Of a stretch of 29,826 nt of DNA, positions 14,175 to 22,326 are shown in pieces. Numbering within the stretch: position 1 is the stretch's first letter; each line of letters opens with the position of its first letter. Below the pieces are notes generated by a model. The model saw only the letters and a program-made list of their open reading frames with translations, had not been told where the DNA came from and searched no databases. A program made the position numbers and the translations under genes. Where the stretch lies: assembly GCA_964369165.1 (NCBI GenBank), contig CAYJFE010000026.1, positions 1 through 29,826 of the forward strand, read 5' to 3'. This DNA comes from CAYJAZ01 sp964369165 (GTDB taxonomy: Bacteria; Desulfobacterota; Desulfovibrionia; Desulfovibrionales; Desulfovibrionaceae).

Positions 14175-17100
14175 TTATGCGAGTTTTGTAAGAGCTTCGT
14201 AACGCTCGTTATAGTCTTTTTCAATTTGTTCTTTCAGCTCTTTAGAAGCTTCTGGAGCAATTTTGTCGAGTTGAGCGTATCTGTTTTCGCCTTGCAAGAA
14301 TTCTTGAATTTTGCCATTTGGAGCTTTGCATTCCAAGACAAATGGATTTTTGCCTTCTTCTTTAAGAAGTGGGTTGAATCGATAAAGTGGCCAGTAACCA
14401 GTTTCAACAGCTTCTTTAGCTTCTTCCATGCTTCTGCCCATACCTTTTTTGAGGCCTTGGTTGATACATGGAGCATAAGCAATAACTAATGATGGGCCAT
14501 CGTAAGCTTCTGCTTCTTTCAAGGCTTTCAAGGTTTGGTTCATGTCAGCACCCATGCTAATGTAGGCTACATAAACATAGCCATAAGTCATAGCCATGCC
14601 GCCAAGATCTTTTTTCTTTGTGCGTTTACCAGCAGCGGCAAATTTAGCAATTGAACCAAGTGGGGTTGATTTTGAAGCTTGGCCGCCTGTGTTTGAATAA
14701 ACTTCTGTATCCATAACAAAGATATTGATATTTTCGCCAGAAGCTAAAACGTGATCAAGGCCGCCATAACCGATGTCGTATGCCCAGCCGTCGCCACCGA
14801 AGATCCAAACTGATTTTTCTGTGAAAAGATCAGTTGATTGCATGATGAAGTTAATTTCTTCATAAAATTCATCAGAAATGCCTTCGTGTAGAAGAGTGTG
14901 GAGAGCATCAAGAATTTGTTCGCCATATTGTTGTGATAAAGCGCCATTTGTCATATTGCTTATATATTTTTCAACAAGCATTTTAAATTCGAGGTCATTG
15001 ATATTGTCGCTCAATTTTTGTAAAGATTGTGCAAGTTTTGCACGACGTTGTATATAAGCAATCTTGATACCAAAGCCGTATTCAGCAGCATCTTCAAAGA
15101 GTGAGTTACCCCAAGCTGGGCCATAACCGTCGTCGTTTGTGCAATAAGGGTTTGTTGGAGCTGAGCCACCCCAGATTGATGAACAGCCTGTTGCGTTTGC
15201 TACAATCATGCGTTCGCCAAAGAGTTGTGTGATAAGTTTTACATATGGTGTTTCGCCACAACCAGCACAAGCGCCTGAGAACTCAAGAAGTGGTTGTTGG
15301 AATTGTGAACCTTTTAATGTGCCTCTATCAACCAAGCTACCTTTTGGAGCTACAGCTTCTTGAACAAAGGCTAATTCAGCATTTGTTTTTTCTTGAACGT
15401 CGGCTAATGGTTTCATAGCCAAAGCTTTATTGCCTTTTTTGCCTGGGCAAATGTTCATACAAGCGCCGCAACCTTGGCAATCCATAGCATATACTTGCAT
15501 ATGGAAGCCCATGCCTTTCAATTCTTTACCCATAGCTGGAATTGTTTCAAAGCCTTTTGGTGCTGCTTCCATTTCTTCTTCTGTAGTAAGTACAGGGCGG
15601 ATTGAAGCGTGTGGGCAAACAAGTGAACAGAAGTTACATTGTATGCAGTTTTCAGGATTCCATTCTGGAACTGTGATGGCAACACCACGCTTTTCAGAAG
15701 CTGTTGTGCCAAGTGGAACTATGCCGTCTGGCTCAAAAGCTGAAACTGGCAATTTATCGCCTTGTTGTGACAAGATTGGGCGAACAACATTTGCGATATA
15801 AGGATCTGCATCATTATATAAGCTTGGAGTGTCAGCTGCTTCAGCCCAAGTTTTTGGATATTTGATTTCAACTACTGCGTCGAGTGATTTTTCAACAGCG
15901 GCAATATTCATATTAACGATTTTATCGCCTTTTGAACCATAGGTTTTCTTGATAGAATCTTTCAACAATTCAACAGCTTGTTTGAATGGAAGCACTTCTG
16001 AAAGTTTGAAGAAGGCTGTTTGCATAATCATATTGATTCTGCCGCCCATGCCAGCGTCCATAGCAACTTTCACAGCATCAATAGAATAAAGTTTGATTTT
16101 CTTTTGTGCTATTGTGCGTTTCATGTGGCCAGGAAGTTCTTTTTCCATAGCTTTCACTGTGAGCCAAGGGCTATTGAGAAGGAAGATTCCGCCTTCTTTG
16201 ATATTTTCTAATAAATCATAAAGATTTACATAGGCTGATTTGTGGCAAGCAACAAAGTCCGCCTGATTTACAAGATAGGTTGACTTGATAGGTTCTTTGC
16301 CAAAGCGGAGGTGAGAAACAGTGAAACCGCCTGATTTTTTACTGTCATAAGCAAAATAACCTTGGGCATACATATCTGTATTATCACCAATGATTTTAAT
16401 AGCTTGTTTGTTTGCGCCTACAGTACCGTCAGAGCCAAGGCCATAGAATTGGCATTGCACTGTGCCGTCAGCAACAGTAGTAAGGTTTTCGCCCACTTCA
16501 AGTGAAGTATTTGTAACATCGTCTTCAATGCCCACAACAAAGTGGTTCTTAGGTTGCATAGAAAGCATATTGTCAAATACAGATTTTGCCATAGCAGGAG
16601 TAAATTCTTTTGAACCAAGACCATAACGGCCGCCAATGATTGATGGCATTGTATTTGCTTCAGCAAAAGCTGTCACTACATCTAAGTATAAAGGATCGCC
16701 AAGTGCGCCTGGTTCTTTTGTTCTGTCAAGCACTGTGATTGTTTGCGCTGTAGCTGGAATTGCTTGAAGAAGATATTCAGCAGCAAAAGGACGATATAGG
16801 CGAACTTTAATAAGGCCAACTCTTTCGCCTTGCGCGTTCAAGTAATCGACTACTTCTTCAATAGTATCGCAAGCTGAACCCATGCAGATAATCACTCTGT
16901 CAGCTTCTTTGTGTCCGTAATAATCGTATAATTTATATGAGCGACCTGTGATTGATTGCACGCGTTTCATAGCGTCGATAACAATGCCAGGAACTTGTTC
17001 GTAGAAAGGATTTGCTCTTTCACGGCCTTGGAAATAGATGTCAGGGTTTTGGGCTGTACCACGTTGATGTGGGTGTTCAGGATTCATAGCGCGATCTCTA

Positions 17101-17708
17101 AATTCTTGCACTCTTTCCCAATTCACAACTTTGGCCATGTCTTCATAGTCGATAACTTCAATTTTTTGAATTTCGTGTGAAGTTCTAAAGCCATCAAAGA
17201 AGTGGCAGAAAGGCACTGATGAATCGATAGCGGCAAGGTGAGAAACTAAAGCTAAGTCCATAGCTTCTTGTGGTGAGTTAGATGCTAAGAAAGCAAAACC
17301 TGTTTGACGGGCAGCCATAACGTCTTGATGATCGCCAAAAATTGAAAGAGCGTGCGCAGCAAGAGCACGCGCTGAAACGTGGAAAACTGCTGGCAATAAT
17401 TCACCTGCAATTTTATACATATTAGGAATCATCAATAAAAGGCCTTGAGAAGCCGTAAATGTAGTTGTGAGTGCGCCAGCGGCTAATGCACCGTGCACAG
17501 CACCAGCAGCACCAGCTTCTGATTGCATTTCACGTATAGCCATGACTTGGCCCATAAGGTTTGTTCTGCCTTGTGCTGCCCATTCGTCAGCCAATTCGCC
17601 CATTGTTGAAGATGGTGTGATAGGGTAGATTGCGCTTACATCACTTAATGCATAGGCAACGTGAGTGGTTGCCGTGTTGCCGTCCATAGTTTTCCATTTT
17701 TTAGCCAT
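14175..17708 (-). CDS. por: Pyruvate:ferredoxin (flavodoxin) oxidoreductase
   Basis: Oxidises pyruvate with CoA to acetyl-CoA, CO2 and reduced ferredoxin; central to anaerobic pyruvate use. 1177 residues, the homodimeric single-chain type. The N-terminal domain starts with YPITPSSTMGE. An 8Fe ferredoxin-like insert has Cys688, 691, 694, 698 and Cys744, 747, 750, 754. Cys814, Cys817 and Cys842 supply ligands of the proximal cluster. The thiamine diphosphate motif is GGDGWAYDIGYGGLDH with the later DTEVYSNTGGQ. The ribosome site AGGAAGGAG is strong. Acetyl-CoA from this enzyme feeds the next gene, pta. An inverted repeat overlaps the -35 region. Confidence 0.97.
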   Translation of the reverse strand: MAKKWKTMDGNTATTHVAYALSDVSAIYPITPSSTMGELADEWAAQGRTNLMGQVMAIREMQSEAGAAGAVHGALAAGALTTTFTASQGLLLMIPNMYKIAGELLPAVFHVSARALAAHALSIFGDHQDVMAARQTGFAFLASNSPQEAMDLALVSHLAAIDSSVPFCHFFDGFRTSHEIQKIEVIDYEDMAKVVNWERVQEFRDRAMNPEHPHQRGTAQNPDIYFQGRERANPFYEQVPGIVIDAMKRVQSITGRSYKLYDYYGHKEADRVIICMGSACDTIEEVVDYLNAQGERVGLIKVRLYRPFAAEYLLQAIPATAQTITVLDRTKEPGALGDPLYLDVVTAFAEANTMPSIIGGRYGLGSKEFTPAMAKSVFDNMLSMQPKNHFVVGIEDDVTNTSLEVGENLTTVADGTVQCQFYGLGSDGTVGANKQAIKIIGDNTDMYAQGYFAYDSKKSGGFTVSHLRFGKEPIKSTYLVNQADFVACHKSAYVNLYDLLENIKEGGIFLLNSPWLTVKAMEKELPGHMKRTIAQKKIKLYSIDAVKVAMDAGMGGRINMIMQTAFFKLSEVLPFKQAVELLKDSIKKTYGSKGDKIVNMNIAAVEKSLDAVVEIKYPKTWAEAADTPSLYNDADPYIANVVRPILSQQGDKLPVSAFEPDGIVPLGTTASEKRGVAITVPEWNPENCIQCNFCSLVCPHASIRPVLTTEEEMEAAPKGFETIPAMGKELKGMGFHMQVYAMDCQGCGACMNICPGKKGNKALAMKPLADVQEKTNAELAFVQEAVAPKGSLVDRGTLKGSQFQQPLLEFSGACAGCGETPYVKLITQLFGERMIVANATGCSSIWGGSAPTNPYCTNDDGYGPAWGNSLFEDAAEYGFGIKIAYIQRRAKLAQSLQKLSDNINDLEFKMLVEKYISNMTNGALSQQYGEQILDALHTLLHEGISDEFYEEINFIMQSTDLFTEKSVWIFGGDGWAYDIGYGGLDHVLASGENINIFVMDTEVYSNTGGQASKSTPLGSIAKFAAAGKRTKKKDLGGMAMTYGYVYVAYISMGADMNQTLKALKEAEAYDGPSLVIAYAPCINQGLKKGMGRSMEEAKEAVETGYWPLYRFNPLLKEEGKNPFVLECKAPNGKIQEFLQGENRYAQLDKIAPEASKELKEQIEKDYNERYEALTKLA

Positions 17709-17743
17709 TTGTTACTCCTTCCTCTTGTTTTTTGAGGGAATAT

Positions 17744-17788
17744 ATTATATGATAAGTCTAATTTTTAAATTGTTAAAGAAATTAACAA
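17744..17788 (-). promoter_or_regulatory. por promoter with Rex-like inverted repeat
   Basis: The minus-strand -10 box TATAAT is at 17744-17749. At 17770-17788 is TTGTTAA-AGAAA-TTAACAA, a perfect 7+7 inverted repeat covering the expected -35 position. It resembles Rex operators (TTGTTAA or TTGTGAA half-sites), but the spacer is five bases rather than the usual four. rex itself is at 27351-27989. Confidence 0.5.
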
Positions 17789-17877
17789 GCATATTAAGCA
17801 TATTTTTTATGCTTTGTCTAGTATCTTTTTTTTAGTAAATTTTGCATAAGTAGTGATAATCGTGATTTATGGCTAGA

Positions 17878-17889
17878 TTGAGCGCTCAA
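17878..17889. promoter_or_regulatory. 12-bp palindrome in the por-topA region
   Basis: TTGAGCGCTCAA is perfectly self-complementary and stands out in very AT-rich DNA. It is a possible operator for either gene; no regulator is recognised. Confidence 0.4.
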
Positions 17890-17920
17890 ACAATATTAAA
17901 AGTTTTTTTGTAAGCGGAAA

Positions 17921-17966
17921 ATGCTTGTTCGCTAAAGCCTTTGTTCGCTACGCTCACTTTTCTTAT
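17921..17966. repeat. Degenerate fragment of the dispersed repeat
   Basis: Read on the minus strand, GCGAACAAA, then CTTTAGCGAAC, aligns with the core of the 9.2-kb repeat with one inserted base. Both hairpins are absent, so this is a decayed or partial copy. Confidence 0.5.
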
Positions 17967-17968
17967 AC

Positions 17969-17997
17969 TTGACATCTAGTGAAGTATGCACTAGCTT
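17969..17997 (+). promoter_or_regulatory. topA promoter with inverted repeat in the spacer
   Basis: TTGACA (17969-17974), a 17-base spacer and TAGCTT (17992-17997). The spacer holds CTAGTG (17976-17981) and CACTAG (17989-17994), a perfect 6+6 inverted repeat. The predicted transcription start near 18004 supports the ATG at 18030. Confidence 0.5.
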
Positions 17998-18029
17998 ACC
18001 TTTGTAAAACGGATGAAAATGGAAAGAAA

Positions 18030-20264
18030 ATGGCAAAAAACCTAATTATAGTGGAATCACCAGCAAAGGTGAAGACCATCAAGAAATTTCTTGGTTCAGA
18101 ATATACAGTGCAGGCAAGCGTTGGGCATATACGTGATTTGCCTAAGAAATCACTAGGTGTAGACGAAGCGCACGACTTTATGCCGCAATACGAAACCATA
18201 GTCGGCAAAGAAAAAGTTGTGAAAGATTTGCAAACAGCAGCGGCAAAGGCCGAAGTTGTCTTCCTTGCGCCCGATCCTGATAGAGAGGGTGAGGCTATTG
18301 CTTGGCACATTGCCGAAAGTATTAAAGGAAAGGCTAAAGATATACGCCGCATACAATTCAACGAAATCACAGCTAAAGCCGTTAAAGAAGCTATAAAAAA
18401 ACCGCGTGAAATAAACACCTCTTTATTTGAAGCACAACAAGCAAGACGTGTTTTAGACAGGCTTGTAGGTTATAAAATTTCTCCTCTTCTCTGGAAAACA
18501 GTAAAAAGAGGCATTTCAGCTGGACGTGTGCAATCAGTTGCTTTGAAGTTGATTGTGCAAAGAGAGGAAGAGCGGAAAGCCTTTGTTTCTGAAGAATATT
18601 GGAACTTTAAAGCGCAATTACAAAAAGAAGATAAGTCAGCCCCATTCAAAGCTGAACTGCATAAAATCAATAATAAAAAAGCTCATGTCCCGCATCAAGA
18701 AGCGGCAGAAGCTTTAGAAAAAGAAGTGAAGCAAAATGCTTGGACTGTTGCAAGCGTGGAAGAAAAAGAACGCTCACGCTCAGCGCCTCCGCCATTTATT
18801 ACTTCTACCTTACAACAAATGGCTAACCAAAGAATGAACTTTGCGGCAAAGCGCACCATGCAGACAGCCCAAAAGCTCTACGAAGGCATTGACTTAGCCG
18901 ATAGAGGCACAACAGCCCTTATCACTTATATGCGTACTGACTCTGTGCGTATCGCCACAGAAGCTCGTCAAGATGCTTTAGCCTTTATTGAAAAAAATTA
19001 TGGTAATGATTATCTGGGCGGAAAAGGCAAGGGCAATGTATTTAAAGGTAAAAATTCAGCCCAAGATGCTCACGAAGCTATACGCCCTATTGACGTGACT
19101 ATCACACCTGATTCTGTTCGTGGCGACTTATCCGACGATCAATATAAGATATATAATTTGATATGGTCACGCTTTGTTGCAAGTCAAATGTCGCCAGCAA
19201 AATTTCATGATACAAATGTATTTATAAATTGCGGCTCTACTCAATGGAAATCAAAGGGGCAAAGAATTTTATTTCCCGGCTTCTTGGCTCTTGCTTCAAA
19301 AAGCTCTGCCGATGACGATACTTTATTGCCAGAATTAAAAGCCGATGAAAATCTTTTATTGAAAGAATTGACCAAAGAGCAAAAGTTCACACAGCCACCA
19401 AGCAGATATTCCGAAGCTTCCTTAGTGAAAGAATTAGAAGAACTTGGCATAGGCAGACCTTCAACTTATGCAACAATTATTTCCACCTTGCAAGATAGGG
19501 AATATGTGCGTTTGCAAGAAAAAGCCTTTAGTCCTACAGATTTGGGTATGGTTGTTGTTGAGCAATTGAATGCAAATTTCCCAAAACTTATGGACGTTGG
19601 CTTTACAGCACAAATGGAAGGCGACTTGGATAAAGTTGCAGACGGAAACGAAGGTTGGGTTAAGCTTTTGTCTGATTTTTCAAAAGATTTCAATCCCACA
19701 CTTGAAGCCGCCACAAAAAGCATGACGCAAATGAAGCAGGGCATTGAAACAGACTTGATTTGCCCCGAATGTGGTCAGCCATTAGTGATTAAATTTGGTA
19801 AAGCAGGGGAATTTATCGCTTGCACTTCTTACCCTAAATGTTCATTCACTTCCAATTTCACTCGTGATGAAGATGGCAAAATCCAGCTTGTCGAGCGCGA
19901 AAAAGTGCAGGTGCAAGTGACAGGTGAATGCCCAAAATGTGGCAGTGATGTTGTTTTGAAAAAGGCTCGCACGGGCTCACGTTTTCAAGCTTGTTCTGCC
20001 TATCCCAAATGCGACTATACGGCTTCTTATTCCACAAAAGTAAAATGCCCAAAATGCGCTGAAGGTGAATTGGTTGAAAAATCCAGCAAAAGAGGCAAGA
20101 TTTTCTATGGCTGTTCAAGCTATCCTAAGTGTGACTATGCCTCATGGAACGAACCCACAAATGTGCCTTGCGATGTGTGTCAATCACCTGTGACATTTGT
20201 CAAACAATCTCGTTCATCAAAACAAAGACTATGCACAGAATGCGGTAAAATAGAGGATATTTAA
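18030..20264 (+). CDS. topA: DNA topoisomerase I
   Basis: Type IA enzyme that relaxes negative supercoils. 744 residues from the chosen start MAKNLIIVESPAK, which has GGAAAG just upstream; a longer frame from 17979 would overlap the promoter. The TOPRIM acidic residues are Asp82, Asp84 and Glu87 (PDPDREGE), and the catalytic Tyr is Tyr300 in ALITYMRTDS. The C-terminus carries three clear zinc ribbons (Cys pairs starting near residues 577, 633 and 672) and a fourth, shorter Cys4 unit near 713-738. The next gene starts directly after the stop. Confidence 0.97.
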   Translation: MAKNLIIVESPAKVKTIKKFLGSEYTVQASVGHIRDLPKKSLGVDEAHDFMPQYETIVGKEKVVKDLQTAAAKAEVVFLAPDPDREGEAIAWHIAESIKGKAKDIRRIQFNEITAKAVKEAIKKPREINTSLFEAQQARRVLDRLVGYKISPLLWKTVKRGISAGRVQSVALKLIVQREEERKAFVSEEYWNFKAQLQKEDKSAPFKAELHKINNKKAHVPHQEAAEALEKEVKQNAWTVASVEEKERSRSAPPPFITSTLQQMANQRMNFAAKRTMQTAQKLYEGIDLADRGTTALITYMRTDSVRIATEARQDALAFIEKNYGNDYLGGKGKGNVFKGKNSAQDAHEAIRPIDVTITPDSVRGDLSDDQYKIYNLIWSRFVASQMSPAKFHDTNVFINCGSTQWKSKGQRILFPGFLALASKSSADDDTLLPELKADENLLLKELTKEQKFTQPPSRYSEASLVKELEELGIGRPSTYATIISTLQDREYVRLQEKAFSPTDLGMVVVEQLNANFPKLMDVGFTAQMEGDLDKVADGNEGWVKLLSDFSKDFNPTLEAATKSMTQMKQGIETDLICPECGQPLVIKFGKAGEFIACTSYPKCSFTSNFTRDEDGKIQLVEREKVQVQVTGECPKCGSDVVLKKARTGSRFQACSAYPKCDYTASYSTKVKCPKCAEGELVEKSSKRGKIFYGCSSYPKCDYASWNEPTNVPCDVCQSPVTFVKQSRSSKQRLCTECGKIEDI

Positions 20265-20780
20265 ATGTCATTAAAAATAAAATGTCAAGAAGATAGGCAA
20301 GAACTTTGCGAAAAATGGTTGAATGATTTTTTCACCCATTACGGAATTGATGCCCAAGGCGTGAGCCGTACTATCGACGATCAATTTATGAATCCTGTCG
20401 GCTATGTTGTGCGTTCAGCAACAAAATTGCTTTTTTCAGCTGTGATAGGCGAAGAAATCGACAAAGAAGCCATACAGAAAAAAGTGTATGAGCTTATGCG
20501 CATTCAAGCCATTCAGCAATTAAGCCCAGCTCAAGCGCATTTGCCATTTATCGCACTCAAAGAACATTTGCAAACTTTCTTAATGAAAGATTTGAAAGAC
20601 AAAGATTCGTTTTTTGAATTTAAAGCTATGCTTGATAGAATTGACACTTTGATGCTTATGGCTTTTGATGTGTATGTGCAGGATAAAGAAGTGCTTTTCA
20701 GAGTGCGTATTCAAGAATTGAAAAATGCCCAAGCACAAATCTTGCGTTTTGCGCAATCAAAGGGCTTTCCCGTTGACTAG
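20265..20780 (+). CDS. RsbRD N-terminal domain-like protein
   Basis: 171 residues, all helical. The segment VYELMRIQAIQQLSPAQAHLP (about 89-109) and the preceding FMNPVGYVV match the pattern of the RsbRD_N domain, a globin-like sensory fold found alone in many Desulfovibrio-type genomes. No STAS or kinase domain is attached. The ATG abuts the topA stop with no gap; GAGGA inside the topA 3' end provides the ribosome site. A signal-input or regulatory role is inferred from the family, and the ligand is unknown. Confidence 0.68.
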   Translation: MSLKIKCQEDRQELCEKWLNDFFTHYGIDAQGVSRTIDDQFMNPVGYVVRSATKLLFSAVIGEEIDKEAIQKKVYELMRIQAIQQLSPAQAHLPFIALKEHLQTFLMKDLKDKDSFFEFKAMLDRIDTLMLMAFDVYVQDKEVLFRVRIQELKNAQAQILRFAQSKGFPVD

Positions 20781-21060
20781 AATACACAAAACCACCAGAG
20801 AAAAAATACACGAAGCTGCAAAATATTCTTCTTGTGTCTATCTTGAAATTAAGGCTTCTGATGTGGGAATGTTTCGCTTCTTGCTTGAAGCCTATGATAA
20901 TCTTGCGCTTTTTACTGTGCTTGATAAATACACGGCTTTACTAAAAGTTTTCTATTCGCCGCATCAAGAAAATGAAGTGACGGCGCGCCTTGAAGATATA
21001 CGTTCGCTCGTTGCTTTTAGGCAAATTCCTTTCACGCACTCTTTGTCACAAGATTTTTAA
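20773..21060 (+). CDS. DUF4911-type protein
   Basis: About 95 residues. The core YLEIKASDVGMFRFLLEAYDN then TVLDKYTALLKVFYSP fits the DUF4911 pattern (small alpha/beta protein, function unknown). The preferred start is TTG 20773, which overlaps the upstream stop by 8 bases and has AAAGGG in front; an ATG at 20725 would overlap by 56 bases and adds an unlikely basic leader. Its stop overlaps the tsaC stop on the other strand, leaving no space for a terminator. Confidence 0.65.
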   Translation: MTRIHKTTREKIHEAAKYSSCVYLEIKASDVGMFRFLLEAYDNLALFTVLDKYTALLKVFYSPHQENEVTARLEDIRSLVAFRQIPFTHSLSQDF

Positions 21061-21698
21061 TCTATAAGAGTATAGCCGAGAGTTTTTAATATTTCTAAAT
21101 CAAATGCGCCTTTGCGAAGAAGGCGTATTTTTTTTGTGTTATTTTCATGTTTTTTTACAATCACCTCTATAATAGTTGAAGGCAAGCCACCTTGCGGGCT
21201 TTCGCCATATTTTAAGATGCCGTCAATATGTAAATTTTCGTCTAACTCGTAGGCAAATTGGGCTGCTTTTTCACCGCTTTTATTTGCTGAGGTGGAAATT
21301 ATAGGTGCGTTCAAAGCTTTCGTCAGTGCAAGGCAAGCAGAATGAGGGCTTTGGCGCACAACAATAGTACCTGTATTTGCAGTGATAATAGGGCTTATAC
21401 TTGTTTTTGCTTTGAGCAATATACTCAAAGGCGCAGGCCAAAATTTTTCTGTGATTTCTTGTATGCAAGGCAGAATAGCTTGATCTATATCGGCAATTTC
21501 AAGAGCTTGTTCAAAGTCACGGACAATAAGTGGCAAGGGTTGGGAAATATTACGCTCTTTTATTTCGTAAATGCGATTTAAAGCTGAATGCGCAAATGCA
21601 GAACAAGCGAGTGCGTAATAGGTTTCAGTCGGGCAAGCAAGGATTTTGCTTTCTTGCAAAAGGTTTACGGCTTCGTTTATTGATGAGATTTTTTTCAT
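21057..21698 (-). CDS. tsaC: Threonylcarbamoyl-AMP synthase (TsaC/YrdC/Sua5 family)
   Basis: Makes threonylcarbamoyl-AMP from Thr, bicarbonate and ATP for the t6A modification of tRNAs reading ANN codons. 213 residues, the short TsaC/YrdC type without a Sua5 domain. Motifs: CPTETYYAL (22-30; most homologues have PTDTVYGL), KERNISQPLPLIV, FWPAPLSILL and STSANKSG (134-141). It is convergent with the DUF4911 gene, the two stop codons overlapping. The upstream DNA is extremely A/T-rich, and a long structured element begins 80 bases before the ATG. Confidence 0.9.
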   Translation of the reverse strand: MKKISSINEAVNLLQESKILACPTETYYALACSAFAHSALNRIYEIKERNISQPLPLIVRDFEQALEIADIDQAILPCIQEITEKFWPAPLSILLKAKTSISPIITANTGTIVVRQSPHSACLALTKALNAPIISTSANKSGEKAAQFAYELDENLHIDGILKYGESPQGGLPSTIIEVIVKKHENNTKKIRLLRKGAFDLEILKTLGYTLID

Positions 21699-21771
21699 TT
21701 TTTTTAAATATAATATTTTTTATATTTTGTCGAATTTTGTTTTTTACTTATATTTCTTTTTTTTTCTTGCT

Positions 21772-21777
21772 TATAGT
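21772..21777 (+). promoter_or_regulatory. -10 box before the 185-nt structured element
   Basis: TATAGT ends just before the base of the long stem, so a transcript would start at about the first base pairs of the element. The -35 region is poorly defined in this AT-rich DNA. Confidence 0.35.
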
Positions 21778-21778
21778 C

Positions 21779-21963
21779 ATAAGGCCTTTGAACTCTTTAT
21801 TTTTTAAAAGTCACATTAAAGCTTATGCGGACTACTTTCCGCATACACAGTGGAGAACACTTCGTATTCTCCTACTGGTATGACTTTTTTCCTCATTAAA
21901 GTCCTTGACCGCATAAGCAAAAGGCAAATGTGATTTTTAAAAAATGAAAGTTCAAGGCCTTAT
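21779..21963 (+). ncRNA. 185-nt structured RNA candidate with 6S-like architecture
   Basis: Arms 21779-21830 and 21909-21963 form a long interrupted stem; matched blocks are ATAAGGCC, TTGAACT, ATTTTTTAAAA, TCACATT and GCTTATGCGG. A terminal hairpin spans 21843-21883 (CATAC/GTATG, CAGT/ACTG, GGAGAA/TTCTCC around ACTTCG). Between them is an asymmetric bubble of about 12 nt (5') and 26 nt (3'). The 3' side can form its own hairpin GACTTT/AAAGTC (21882-21887 with 21898-21903). TATGCGG (21824-21830) can instead pair with CCGCATA at 21839-21845. Size and layout match 6S RNA. A tsaC leader (read on the minus strand) or a palindromic mobile element are the alternatives. Confidence 0.5.
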
Positions 21964-22033
21964 TCAGTTTTTGCCTTGTATGAGAAATAATGTTTATAAG
22001 TTTAAACAAAAAAACTCTGAATAGACAGAGTTT

Positions 22034-22133
22034 NNNNNNNNNNNNNNNNNNNNNNNNNNNNNNNNNNNNNNNNNNNNNNNNNNNNNNNNNNNNNNNNNNN
22101 NNNNNNNNNNNNNNNNNNNNNNNNNNNNNNNNN
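22034..22133. other. Assembly gap of 100 N, flanked by identical 55-bp sequences
   Basis: Positions 21979-22033 are repeated exactly at 22134-22188. The round gap size and equal overlap length, seen again at 26757-26856, point to two contigs that overlap but were not merged. Confidence 0.9.
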
Positions 22134-22162
22134 TATGAGAAATAATGTTTATAAGTTTAAAC

Positions 22163-22190
22163 AAAAAAACTCTGAATAGACAGAGTTTTT
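22163..22190. terminator. Bidirectional intrinsic terminator
   Basis: AAACTCTG (22167-22174) and CAGAGTTT (22181-22188) form a perfect 8-bp stem with a 6-base loop. An A-run precedes it and a T-run follows, so it can end both the plus-strand structured RNA and the minus-strand glutamate synthase-like transcript. A truncated copy exists left of the gap because of the contig overlap. Confidence 0.75.
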
Positions 22191-22201
22191 AAGGAATTTC
22201 T

Positions 22202-22326
22202 AAAAAGCTTCAATTTGGGGAATGAGCAAGGCAGAGGGAATTTTTCTTGAAGGAGTTTAGTTTAATGCTAAATGACTGAAAGAAAAATTTTATCTAACGA
22301 TGCTCAAACCCAAATTCAAGCTTTTT
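22202..22326. repeat. 125-bp imperfect palindrome after the glutamate synthase-like gene
   Basis: Nested arms: AAAAAGCTT (22202-22210) with 22318-22326, AATTTGGG (22212-22219) with 22309-22316, TGAGCA (22223-22228) with 22301-22306, AATTTTTCTT (22239-22248) with 22280-22289, and TTTAG (22256-22260) with CTAAA (22268-22272). It begins immediately after the stop codon of the minus-strand gene. It may be a miniature mobile element or a 3' RNA structure. Confidence 0.7.

Larger units (their letters stand above)
17709..18029. other. 321-base divergent control region between por and topA
   Basis: It contains the por promoter and inverted repeat, a 12-bp palindrome TTGAGCGCTCAA (17878-17889), a degenerate dispersed-repeat fragment (17921-17966) and the topA promoter. 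An in-frame upstream start for topA exists at 17979 but would fall inside the promoter. Confidence 0.75.
21699..22326. other. 628-base gene-free interval between tsaC and the glutamate synthase-like gene
   Basis: It contains the AT-rich tsaC upstream region, the 185-nt structured element, a duplicated 55-bp contig end flanking a 100-N gap, a bidirectional terminator and a 125-bp palindromic element. No supported protein gene is seen. Confidence 0.8.

Noticed and set aside
17979..18029. Upstream start for topA adding 17 residues
   Set aside because: It overlaps the predicted promoter, and the conserved N-terminus MAKNLIIVESPAK with its ribosome site begins at 18030.
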